Shown piece by piece: positions 23,879 to 30,650 of a stretch of DNA of 30,650 nt; the first letter of the stretch is position 1; each line of letters begins with the position of its first letter. This DNA comes from Petrotoga sp. UBA5851. Its GTDB lineage: Bacteria > Thermotogota > Thermotogae > Petrotogales > Petrotogaceae. The notes under the pieces are model-generated. The model worked only from the letters and a program-made list of their open reading frames with translations. It searched no databases and was not told the origin of the DNA. The stretch is from contig DJGH01000039.1 in the NCBI GenBank assembly GCA_002431635.1, positions 1 through 30,650 of the forward strand. Reading direction: 5' to 3'. The translations under genes and the position numbers were made by a program.

Positions 23879-26059
23879 CTACTTCTTTGTCGGAATGATG
23901 AATATCTGTCCGGGGAAGATTAAACTGGGGTCTGTAATTTCATTTAGTTTTTGTATCTCCTGGTAAGTAGTTCCAAATTTAATACCAATTCTCCAGAGGT
24001 TATCACCTGGTTTGACAGTATATTTTAGTTGATCCATAACATCTACAGAATTTCTAGACAGTTGCTTTACATTGGTTTTTAGTATTCCGAAAGTATCGAT
24101 TACGTATGGCTTAGCATTGTTTATGTTCTGATCGATTTCGTAGGCAATTGCAGAGAGTTTTTTGCCGTCGATGTTGATTTCTACAAAGTTCTGAATCTGA
24201 CTTCTAACTGGTCTTTTTGGATCATTAGGATCTGAGCCGTATTTTGCGGCACTGTGTTCATTAGCTACTTCGAAAAGATTATAGTATGAAGAATCCAACT
24301 TTTTATTTTTGTAATATACCTTTGGTCCCGCCGTACTTGGAATCATATAGATGGTTCCATCAGGATTTACTGAATACTCTACTTTTTCACCTTCAAAAAT
24401 TTGAATCTCTTTTTTAACAGAAACAGCTTTTCCTTCTTTAATAGGCTTTGTTCTCGCATAAATGTGATCATGTCCCTGTAAAACAAGATCTACCCCAAGC
24501 TCACTAAATATCGGTGGAATATGTATTCTGACACCATTAATATCCATGATATCCTTATCAGTGCCATGATTTGAAGTTGTATAAGGACCTTTATGCATGG
24601 TTACAATGATCCAGTCAATGTCTGAGTTTGCTCTTGCAGTCTTTGCATCAGTTTTCAACCATTCAATTTGTGCAGGTGTGAAATTTCTATATTCTTCAGA
24701 GTCTTCATTGGTGTTTAAAACTATGAAATGGACATTTTCATAATTATATGAATAGTATGCACCGGTTTTGGTGTCTGAACCTTCAGGAACATTAATGTTG
24801 AAGTGCTCAATATATGATTCTGGGTCGTCTTCATGATTACCTGCACATGCCACAAATGTAGTATTTAACATAACATCATCAGAATGATTAAGAACCCATC
24901 CCCATTGCTCTTCTTTTGAACCTGTATCAACAATGTCTCCATTTAGCACCATAAAATCTGAGTTAGATACAGTCTTATATGCACTTTTAAAAGTGTTTGC
25001 AGAAAGGATAGCTTCTTCTTCCGTTTTTGCCTGAGAATCAGCAACATTAAAGAATGTGAACTTGGCATCATCGCCTGCTGTTACAAATGTACCTACTTTG
25101 CTCCATAAATCTAATGTGGCATCTCCGACTCTGAATTGATATTCAGTATCTGGCTTCAATCTTGTTGCCTCGGCTTTATGTACTAAAAATTCAGGTGCGT
25201 TAGTTGACTTCTGAACTGTACCTTTGAATTTTAAAGCCCCATCAAAGCTTGGCTTTTTTTCATTGGTTTTTTCGATTACTTGCAAATCACTATTTGCAGA
25301 TGCTTGTGATGTATACCACGTAAAACCTTTGGATGTTTTGGTATCGCCTTTAAAGGATAGAACTACTCTTGATACTTCACCCACTTTAACATCTGGGTTT
25401 GGAATAGTGGTTTTTCTGTAGTCAATAGGTACCGGTTCTTCTACTAAAGCAGTAATTGATAGTTCAAACCAGAGATCTGAACTATATCCGTCGTCCTGAT
25501 GCACTTCAGCGGAAATAATATTTTTTCCATCTTTGAGTGCAGAAATAGGCATGATAAATGTTTCTTCTTTGGCCGAAAACTTAGCCGGTGTATTATAATT
25601 TACGATCACATCTTTACCAATACCCTTTCTAAAAGCTTCCTGTCCATTGAAATAAACTACAGCACCATCATCGACATGTACATATATTTGTAACACTTTA
25701 TAACCAGCTAAAGATCCTACGTCTATTTCAGTTTTAGCATAAGTTGTCATATATTTGTTCTTTTCATTAGGACCGAAACCTACCTCTGTTGCCAATGGAA
25801 TATTAGGGTTAGTTTCTGAAACTGCATCTCCAAAACCAAAAGGGGCTTTTCCTTTTTTCCATTCTGAATAGTCATAATCGTCTCTGAGCCAAATAGTACC
25901 TAAATCCTTTCCAATGTCCGAATAGCTCCACTGCGCATTATAACTGAGTAATACTTTGTTGGCTTGAGCCGCAAAAGATGTGACAGGTAGGATACTCATT
26001 ACTAAAAAAGCAACAAATGCCAGACTCAGTAACTTTTTTAATGCATTAGAATTTTTCAT
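23879..26059 (-). CDS. Secreted purple-acid-type metallophosphatase with LysM domain
   Basis: 726 residues; signal peptide about 1-30 (SILPVTSFA). A jelly-roll domain (about 35-210) resembles those on secreted phosphatases and glycosidases (VDDGAVVYFNGQEAFRKG). A Fn3-like purple-acid-phosphatase N-domain covers about 220-330 (L-K-P-D-T-E-Y-Q-F-R-V-G). The calcineurin-like catalytic domain follows with metal ligands in DSQ (Asp341), GDIVD (Asp375), GNHE (Asn408-His409), a later MHKGPY and GHDH (His530, His532). A C-terminal LysM (about 680-724, YTVKPGDNLWRIGIKFG) binds peptidoglycan or chitin-like glycans. It likely releases phosphate from extracellular phosphomonoesters while held at the cell wall. 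The RBS is AGGAGG, 10 bases from the ATG. The domain set and signal peptide look Gram-positive, and codon choice seems more AT-leaning than in its neighbours, so transfer from a Firmicute is plausible. Confidence 0.92.
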   Translation of the reverse strand: MKNSNALKKLLSLAFVAFLVMSILPVTSFAAQANKVLLSYNAQWSYSDIGKDLGTIWLRDDYDYSEWKKGKAPFGFGDAVSETNPNIPLATEVGFGPNEKNKYMTTYAKTEIDVGSLAGYKVLQIYVHVDDGAVVYFNGQEAFRKGIGKDVIVNYNTPAKFSAKEETFIMPISALKDGKNIISAEVHQDDGYSSDLWFELSITALVEEPVPIDYRKTTIPNPDVKVGEVSRVVLSFKGDTKTSKGFTWYTSQASANSDLQVIEKTNEKKPSFDGALKFKGTVQKSTNAPEFLVHKAEATRLKPDTEYQFRVGDATLDLWSKVGTFVTAGDDAKFTFFNVADSQAKTEEEAILSANTFKSAYKTVSNSDFMVLNGDIVDTGSKEEQWGWVLNHSDDVMLNTTFVACAGNHEDDPESYIEHFNINVPEGSDTKTGAYYSYNYENVHFIVLNTNEDSEEYRNFTPAQIEWLKTDAKTARANSDIDWIIVTMHKGPYTTSNHGTDKDIMDINGVRIHIPPIFSELGVDLVLQGHDHIYARTKPIKEGKAVSVKKEIQIFEGEKVEYSVNPDGTIYMIPSTAGPKVYYKNKKLDSSYYNLFEVANEHSAAKYGSDPNDPKRPVRSQIQNFVEINIDGKKLSAIAYEIDQNINNAKPYVIDTFGILKTNVKQLSRNSVDVMDQLKYTVKPGDNLWRIGIKFGTTYQEIQKLNEITDPSLIFPGQIFIIPTKK

Positions 26060-26116
26060 ATTTACAGTACCTCCTACAGAAATATAGTTTACTTTACCGT
26101 AAGAAGATTAAGGAAA

Positions 26117-26145
26117 AATATACATTGATTAAGGTATGTTAATAA
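26117..26145 (-). promoter_or_regulatory. Possible phosphatase promoter overlapping a palindrome
   Basis: Minus strand TTATTA (26145-26140), 17-base spacer, TATATT (26122-26117). The -35 is weak and lies inside the palindrome at 26133-26151. Confidence 0.35.
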
Positions 26146-26151
26146 CATACC
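26133..26151. promoter_or_regulatory. Perfect 9-1-9 palindrome, candidate operator
   Basis: GGTATGTTA, one base, TAACATACC: a perfect inverted repeat about 75 bases upstream of the phosphatase start and about 75 bases upstream of the regulator promoter. It covers the possible phosphatase -35. It has no T-run, so a protein-binding site fits better than a terminator. Confidence 0.55.
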
Positions 26152-26224
26152 AGCTAGTGTTCTTGGAAGGTTTTTAATGCAATCAATATTTTATACTGAT
26201 CATACAGCAAAGAAATTTTCAAAG

Positions 26225-26253
26225 TTGACAAAATTTCTTTTTTATACTATAAT
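26225..26253 (+). promoter_or_regulatory. Perfect-consensus sigma70 promoter of the polysaccharide operon
   Basis: TTGACA (26225-26230), 17-base spacer, TATAAT (26248-26253). The start is predicted near 26260. Confidence 0.9.
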
Positions 26254-26266
26254 TCACTTAGTGAAT
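26252..26266. promoter_or_regulatory. Perfect 7-1-7 palindrome over the -10/+1, candidate operator
   Basis: ATTCACT, one base, AGTGAAT. It overlaps the end of the -10 and the predicted transcription start, the place where a repressor would block initiation. The first gene of the operon encodes a winged-helix protein, so autoregulation is the simplest model. Confidence 0.6.
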
Positions 26267-26288
26267 GAATGAAAAAAGAGGTGTGTCT

Positions 26289-26939
26289 GTGTTTAACTTT
26301 GAAGAGTATGGTTTTTTCAATCCTTCACCAAATTTCAGGGAAATGACAATTCTTCAGATGATATCAAAAGATCCCCAAGTCTCCCAAGAAAGCATTGCAA
26401 AAGGGGTAGGGATAGTACCGTCTATGGTAAACCGTTATCTGAAAGATTTTGAAGACCGGAGGTTTATTGTTAAGACTGGTGAAAACAGACGCCAGATGAA
26501 CTATGAAATAACCGCAGATGGAAAGAAAAGACTCCAATTTCTCGTAGTTTCTTTCATAAATGAAGTATCCAGAATCTACTTTGAAACAAAAAAATCTTTT
26601 GATAATGTACTGAAAACTCTTGAACGATCTGATTTCAGTTCTATACTGCTTTATGGAGCAGGAGTTGTCGGTGGGATAGTCCTTAAGGTGCTTACCAGTG
26701 AAGGAATAAATGTGGCAGGTTTTATAGACGACTCTATTGCCAAGCAGGAAGAAAAACTCTATGGTATAAGTATTCTTAATCCGGAAAACTTGGAAAAACT
26801 TAAGTATGATGCAGTTATAATTGCCTCATTCAAACACTCTGAAGAGCTTCTTATAAAAGCAAAAAAGTATAATCTGAGAAATATATTTATCTTTAAAATA
26901 GACGATACAGGCAACGTATCGCTGGTAAAGGAGGAATAA
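26289..26939 (+). CDS. Winged-helix regulator fused to a PglD/CapD-like Rossmann domain
   Basis: 216 residues from GTG at 26289, supported by AGAGGTG 5 bases upstream. An ATG at 26265 has no RBS and lies at the predicted transcription start, so it is less likely. A winged helix-turn-helix covers about 18-80 (ILQMISKDPQVSQESIAKGVGIVPSMVNRYL, wing YEITADGKKRL). A helical linker (about 81-115) leads to a Rossmann domain (about 117-205) with SSILLYGAGVVGG and VAGFIDDSIAKQ...LYGISILNPENL...YDAVIIAS. This resembles the nucleotide-sugar-binding N-domains of PglD, CapD and FlaA1-type proteins. The layout recalls Rex (wHTH plus Rossmann sensor). The next gene starts 3 bases after the stop. I infer a repressor or activator that senses a nucleotide sugar and controls this operon. 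Confidence 0.8.
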   Translation: MFNFEEYGFFNPSPNFREMTILQMISKDPQVSQESIAKGVGIVPSMVNRYLKDFEDRRFIVKTGENRRQMNYEITADGKKRLQFLVVSFINEVSRIYFETKKSFDNVLKTLERSDFSSILLYGAGVVGGIVLKVLTSEGINVAGFIDDSIAKQEEKLYGISILNPENLEKLKYDAVIIASFKHSEELLIKAKKYNLRNIFIFKIDDTGNVSLVKEE

Positions 26940-26941
26940 GG

Positions 26942-28114
26942 ATGAAAGTACCTCTATTTGATATGACCAGGCAGTACGGAAAGATTAAGCAGGAAGTTCT
27001 GCAGACTCTTGACGGGATTTTTTCGCAGGGACACGTTATTTTGGGTGAGAACGTTACAATGCTTGAAAAAGAAATACAACAGTATCTTCACTGTGAACAT
27101 GCTGTCGGAGTTGCAAACGGTTCAGATGCACTTCTGCTTGCAGTTCATTCACTGGATCTGAAGCAGGGAGATATGGTTATTACAACACCGTATACTTTTT
27201 TTGCCACTGTAAGCAGCATAACCAGAAACGGTGCTTTACCGGTCTTTGCAGATGTTACTGAAAAGTATTACAATATAGATCTGGATATGGTTGAAGATAT
27301 TCTTACAACTCATCCACAAAAAGACAGAATAAAAGCTTTCATTCCTGTTCATCTTTTCGGTAAGACTCTTGATCTGAAAAGGCTTGAAGCTATAAAAGAG
27401 AAGTACGGTATAAAAATAATTGAGGATAACGCACAGGCGATTGGTTCCGTGTGGCATGACAGGCAAATAGGCAAGAAATTTGCAGGAACAGTGGGAGATA
27501 TGGGAACCATTTCATTCTTTCCGACTAAAAATCTTGGAGCATACGGCGATGCCGGAATGGTTATAACCAATGATGAAAAACTTGCACAGAGAGTAAAGAA
27601 ACTCAGGGTACACGGGGCGGCCAAAAGATACTATCACGATGAGATAGGCTATAACTCCAGAATTGATGAAGTACAGGCTGCTATTTTACGTATAAAGCTT
27701 AAGTACCTTGATTCATGGATAGAAAAAAGACTCAACATTGCGAATAACTATCAGAAACTCTTTCAGGAATCAGGATTAGATGAGTTCATAGTATATCCGG
27801 AGTACTTTGCAGACAGATCACATGTATATCATCAGTATGTTATTACTCTTAAAGGTTCTTCAGATAAAAACCATTTGTTAAGGGACAGACTTGCTGAGTA
27901 TCTCCAGGAAAAAGAAATAGGAACTTCCGTATACTACCCAAGGAGTCTTCATATGCAAAAATGTTTTGATTATCTTGGCTGCAGTGAGGGACAGTTTCCT
28001 GTCAGCGAAAGGGCTTGTGAAAAAACTCTTGCTCTTCCCATTTTTCCGGAACTTACAGTAGAAGAACAAGAGTATGTGGTAAAGAATATAAAAGATTTCT
28101 TTAAAGGGATATAA
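26942..28114 (+). CDS. DegT/WbpE-like sugar-nucleotide aminotransferase
   Basis: 390 residues, full length for the DegT/DnrJ/EryC1 PLP-dependent family. The PLP-binding Lys is K196 in SFFPTKNLGAYGDAG. The family segments VANGSDALLLAV, EDNAQAIGS and GYNSRIDEVQAAIL are all present. These enzymes transaminate keto-sugar nucleotides with glutamate. With the WbpA- and WbpB-like genes that follow, the likely substrate is UDP-3-keto-GlcNAc-uronic acid, as for WbpE of Pseudomonas aeruginosa. The start lies 3 bases after the regulator stop, with AAAGGAGG inside the end of that gene. FdtB-type specificity is the main alternative; context favours WbpE. Confidence 0.9.
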   Translation: MKVPLFDMTRQYGKIKQEVLQTLDGIFSQGHVILGENVTMLEKEIQQYLHCEHAVGVANGSDALLLAVHSLDLKQGDMVITTPYTFFATVSSITRNGALPVFADVTEKYYNIDLDMVEDILTTHPQKDRIKAFIPVHLFGKTLDLKRLEAIKEKYGIKIIEDNAQAIGSVWHDRQIGKKFAGTVGDMGTISFFPTKNLGAYGDAGMVITNDEKLAQRVKKLRVHGAAKRYYHDEIGYNSRIDEVQAAILRIKLKYLDSWIEKRLNIANNYQKLFQESGLDEFIVYPEYFADRSHVYHQYVITLKGSSDKNHLLRDRLAEYLQEKEIGTSVYYPRSLHMQKCFDYLGCSEGQFPVSERACEKTLALPIFPELTVEEQEYVVKNIKDFFKGI

Positions 28115-28125
28115 GGAGGAATTAT

Positions 28126-29430
28126 ATGACATTAATGGAAAAGATACTTTCCAAAAAAGCTGAAGTGGGCGTGGTAGGTCTTGGTTATGTAGGACTCCCC
28201 CTGGCAGTTGAAAAGGCAAAGGCAGGATATAAGGTAATAGGTTTTGATCTTCAGAAAAGTAAAGTTGATATGGTCAATGCAGGTCATAATTATATAGGAG
28301 ATGTTGTAAACGAAGATCTCCAGGCACTTGTTAAAGAGGGAAAGATACAAGCTACAACTGACTTTGAAAGAATAATGGAATGCGATACCGTAGCAGTATG
28401 TGTTCCGACTCCTCTTGATAAGTTCAAACAGCCAGATCTTTCATATGTCATAAACTCTACAAAAGATATAGCCAAAAGACTTCACAAGGATATGCTCATA
28501 GTCTTAGAGAGTACCACTTATCCTGGAACAACAGAAGAAGTCATGCTTCCCATTCTTGAAGAAAGCGGATTAAAAGTTGGGAAAGATTTTTATCTTGCTT
28601 TCAGTCCGGAAAGAGTTGATCCGGGCAATATAAAGTTTAAAACCAAAAATACCCCTAAGGTGGTCGGAGGAGTAACCAAAGAATGTACAGAACATGCCAA
28701 AGCTCTTTATGAAAGGGTTCTGCAGGCACAGGTCTTTACGGTTACATCACCTAAAGAAGCAGAAATGACCAAAATCCTTGAAAATTCATTCAGACTCATA
28801 AACATAGCTTTTATAAATGAGATGGCCATTATATGCAATAAGATGAACATAAATATATGGGAGGTAATCCAGGCAGCATCCACTAAACCGTTCGGATTTA
28901 TGCCATTTTATCCCGGACCTGGCATAGGCGGTCACTGCATACCGCTTGACCCGTTTTACCTTCAGTACAAAGCTAGGGCATATGATTTTCATACAACCAT
29001 GATAGATTTGGCAGGAGATATTACAGACTCAATGCCTGAGTATGTTGTAGAAAGACTTTCGGAGATACTCAACGACAATAAAAAGTGTCTTAACGGCTCA
29101 CGGATCCTCTTACTTGGAGTTGCATACAAAAACGATATAGACGATATGAGAGAATCACCGGCGCTTAAAGTTATTGAACACCTAGAAAAAAGGCATGCCC
29201 AAGTAATCATACATGATCCTTTTGTGCCTGAGTTCAGTCATAACAATAAAAAATATTACTCATCACCATTAACTAAAGACCTTATAGAAAATATGGATGC
29301 AGTTGTAATAACAACAGGACATACTACTGTAGATTACGGGTTTGTGGCAGATAATGCCAAGATCCTTTTCGATACAAAAAATGTAACCAAAAATATGAGA
29401 ACAGACAGAAAAAATCTGTTTATTCTGTAA
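28126..29430 (+). CDS. wbpA: UDP-GlcNAc 6-dehydrogenase, WbpA-like
   Basis: 434 residues of the UDP-glucose/GDP-mannose dehydrogenase family, which oxidises C6 of a nucleotide sugar to a uronic acid with two NAD+. N-terminal Rossmann VGVVGLGYVGLPLAVEKAKAG; the central domain carries ENSFRLINIAFINEMAIICNK; the catalytic Cys271 lies in GPGIGGHCIPLDPFYL; the C-terminal domain has LLLGVAYKNDIDDMRESPAL. The length and the GHCIPxDPFYL form match the UDP-GlcNAc-acting WbpA/TviB branch better than UDP-glucose dehydrogenases. RBS AAGGAGG 6 bases before the ATG, 11 bases after the aminotransferase stop. C2 epimer specificity (GlcNAc or ManNAc) cannot be excluded from sequence alone. Confidence 0.9.
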   Translation: MTLMEKILSKKAEVGVVGLGYVGLPLAVEKAKAGYKVIGFDLQKSKVDMVNAGHNYIGDVVNEDLQALVKEGKIQATTDFERIMECDTVAVCVPTPLDKFKQPDLSYVINSTKDIAKRLHKDMLIVLESTTYPGTTEEVMLPILEESGLKVGKDFYLAFSPERVDPGNIKFKTKNTPKVVGGVTKECTEHAKALYERVLQAQVFTVTSPKEAEMTKILENSFRLINIAFINEMAIICNKMNINIWEVIQAASTKPFGFMPFYPGPGIGGHCIPLDPFYLQYKARAYDFHTTMIDLAGDITDSMPEYVVERLSEILNDNKKCLNGSRILLLGVAYKNDIDDMRESPALKVIEHLEKRHAQVIIHDPFVPEFSHNNKKYYSSPLTKDLIENMDAVVITTGHTTVDYGFVADNAKILFDTKNVTKNMRTDRKNLFIL

Positions 29431-29444
29431 AAACGGAGGTAATA

Positions 29445-30524
29445 ATGCTGAATTTTGCAATTATCGGCTGCGGAAGAATCGGAACAAAAAAACATATACA
29501 AGCGTGCATTGAAAATGCAGATATTATTAATCTTGTGGCTGTCTGCGATATAAAAAAAGAAAAAGCCGAACAGGCAAGTCAAATCTACAGTGCAGCAGTC
29601 ACTAAAAAACCGTCAGTATATACCGATTACATAAAGATGCTTGAAAGCGAAAACATTCAGGCAGTAGCAGTAGCCACAGAAAGCGGACTACACTATCAGG
29701 TTGCCACAGACTGTATGTACATGGACAAGAATGTGCTGGTGGAAAAACCCATGGCACTTTCTACCGAACATATGGACAAGATGATAAAACTGGCCAAAGA
29801 TAGAGGACTCAAGCTTGGAGTATGTTTTCAGAACCGCTTTAACGCTCCGATACAGGAACTTAGGAAAAAGGTTGAATCAGGAGGTTTTGGCAGAATATTC
29901 CATGCACAGGCATCAGTAAGATGGAATAGAAACCGTGACTATTACAAACAGGCAAGCTGGAGAGGCACATGGGAAATGGACGGAGGAACTCTGATGAACC
30001 AATGCACGCACAACACAGATCTGCTCATATGGATGCTTGGTGGCGAAGTTGAAGAAGTGAACGGTGTTATACGAAACTTTAACCATGACTACATAAGTAC
30101 AGAAGATTTTGGCGGAGCAGTAATAAAATTCAAAAATGGTTCGGTAGGAATTCTCGAAGGAACATCTAATGTCTATGAAAAAAATCTTGACGAGAAACTT
30201 TCAATATTCGGAGAAAACGGAACAGTTGTGATAGGTGGATTGGCCGTGAACAAAATCGAAACATGGAGGTTTGAAAACGAAAATTCCCATCCGTTTCAGA
30301 ACCTTCCAGATCCGGATACCGTTTACGGAAACGGACATGTTCCTCTTTACAGAGATTTTTGCGAAGCAGTTACAACAGGAAGAGAACCTTTTATAAACGG
30401 TGAAGAAGGAAAAAAAGCTGTTCAAACTATACTTGCAATCTACAAATCTTCTTTGACAGGCAGTCCGGTTAAATTTCCCTTTGACTTTTCAACCCTTGAA
30501 ATGAAAGGATATTTCAATAAATAA
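29445..30524 (+). CDS. wbpB: Gfo/Idh/MocA oxidoreductase, WbpB-like
   Basis: 359 residues. The N-terminal NAD-binding Rossmann starts FAIIGCGRIGTKKH. The EKP motif with catalytic Lys101 follows (VLVEKPMAL). The C-terminal domain has RGTWEMDGGTLMNQCTHNTDLL with His189. The segment VIGGLAVNKIETWRFENE and the YGNGHVPLYRDF stretch are, to my knowledge, characteristic of WbpB-type enzymes that oxidise C3 of UDP-GlcNAc-uronic acid. The product would be the substrate of the DegT protein two genes upstream. RBS CGGAGGTAATA; 14 bases after the dehydrogenase stop. An N-acetyltransferase (WbpD-like) would be the missing next step and is not in the window. Confidence 0.87.
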   Translation: MLNFAIIGCGRIGTKKHIQACIENADIINLVAVCDIKKEKAEQASQIYSAAVTKKPSVYTDYIKMLESENIQAVAVATESGLHYQVATDCMYMDKNVLVEKPMALSTEHMDKMIKLAKDRGLKLGVCFQNRFNAPIQELRKKVESGGFGRIFHAQASVRWNRNRDYYKQASWRGTWEMDGGTLMNQCTHNTDLLIWMLGGEVEEVNGVIRNFNHDYISTEDFGGAVIKFKNGSVGILEGTSNVYEKNLDEKLSIFGENGTVVIGGLAVNKIETWRFENENSHPFQNLPDPDTVYGNGHVPLYRDFCEAVTTGREPFINGEEGKKAVQTILAIYKSSLTGSPVKFPFDFSTLEMKGYFNK

Positions 30525-30538
30525 AATTTTCTGTTATG

Positions 30539-30588
30539 AACTGACCCCCGAGAGCTGGATCACAAATCCAACAAATAGGAGGTCAGTT
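30539..30588. repeat. 50-bp two-tier inverted repeat resembling joined IS3-family ends
   Basis: Outer arms AACTGACC (30539-30546) and GGTCAGTT (30581-30588) are perfect; inner arms TGGAT and ATCCA flank a 5-base centre. The left half, TGAACTGACCCCC-GAGAGCTGGA, resembles the terminal repeats of IS3-family (IS150-like) elements. No transposase lies between. A weak terminator of the polysaccharide operon is the alternative, since short T-runs follow. Confidence 0.4.
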
Positions 30589-30607
30589 TGTTTATGTGAT
30601 AAAAAAT

Positions 30608-30650
30608 CCTCCTTTGAAGCATTCCTGCAAGGAATGAGGTGGCGCCGAAG
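30608..30650 (+). repeat. REP-like palindromic element, copy 2, cut by the window edge
   Basis: CCTCCTTTGAAG arm, hairpin CATTCCT-gca-AGGAATG (30620-30636), then AGGTGGCGCCGAAG to the edge. It has the same order as copy 1: C/T-rich arm, inner hairpin, G-[T]-GCG segment. The arm is the exact reverse complement of 12 bases at 23597-23608. Confidence 0.5.

Noticed and set aside
26133..26151. Palindrome as a PhoB/PhoP box
   Set aside because: TTAACA is present, but the arrangement is a symmetric palindrome, not the direct repeats of Pho boxes; kept as an unassigned operator.

Overview
The window comes from an AT-rich (low-GC) bacterium that appears to be diderm. Evidence for an outer membrane is a secretin, two proteins that look like beta-barrels ending in Phe, and two lipoproteins with clear lipoboxes. 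Ribosome-binding sites are strong (AGGAGG type), promoters match sigma70 closely, and many Rho-independent terminators are visible. This fits Thermotogota or another deep-branching low-GC diderm lineage, but the window alone does not fix the phylum. I saw no tRNA, rRNA, CRISPR array or intact transposase.

Layout. (1) 2-2848 is the C-terminal part of a large GLUG-repeat surface protein, open at the window edge and convergent with a TPR lipoprotein (2891-4105, minus); one bidirectional terminator lies between them. (2) leuS (4241-6610) is transcribed divergently from the TPR gene. (3) 6650-14909, all minus, is the most unusual block. It holds a small secreted protein, a PapD/DUF916-like Ig-fold protein, a compact secretin, a secretin-N-domain protein with a different barrel-like C-terminus, an OmpR-type response regulator, a sensor kinase, a gamma-carbonic-anhydrase-family protein and a second small secreted protein. 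The two small secreted proteins at the ends of the block share a V-x-V-x-x-x-Q-W-I motif and near-identical promoter architecture. (4) 15032-17747 is housekeeping: acpP, then pyrG overlapping rsmA. (5) 17920-21939 pairs a 911-residue lipoprotein with a DUF5723-like outer-membrane protein. (6) 22138-23580 is a cytoplasmic GH13 glycosidase, followed by a REP-like repeat. (7) 23879-26059 is a secreted purple-acid-type phosphatase with a LysM tail, probably acquired from a Firmicute. (8) 26289-30524 is a polysaccharide operon. It starts with a winged-helix regulator fused to a PglD/CapD-like Rossmann domain, behind a consensus promoter overlapped by a perfect palindrome. It continues with WbpE-, WbpA- and WbpB-like enzymes, predicted to make a UDP-2,3-diamino-uronic acid sugar. 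The window ends in a small palindrome resembling fused IS3-type ends and a second REP-like repeat.

Best candidates for something undescribed are the secretin/chaperone-like/QWI-protein locus with its shared promoter block, and the wHTH-Rossmann regulator that may sense a sugar nucleotide and control the operon it heads.
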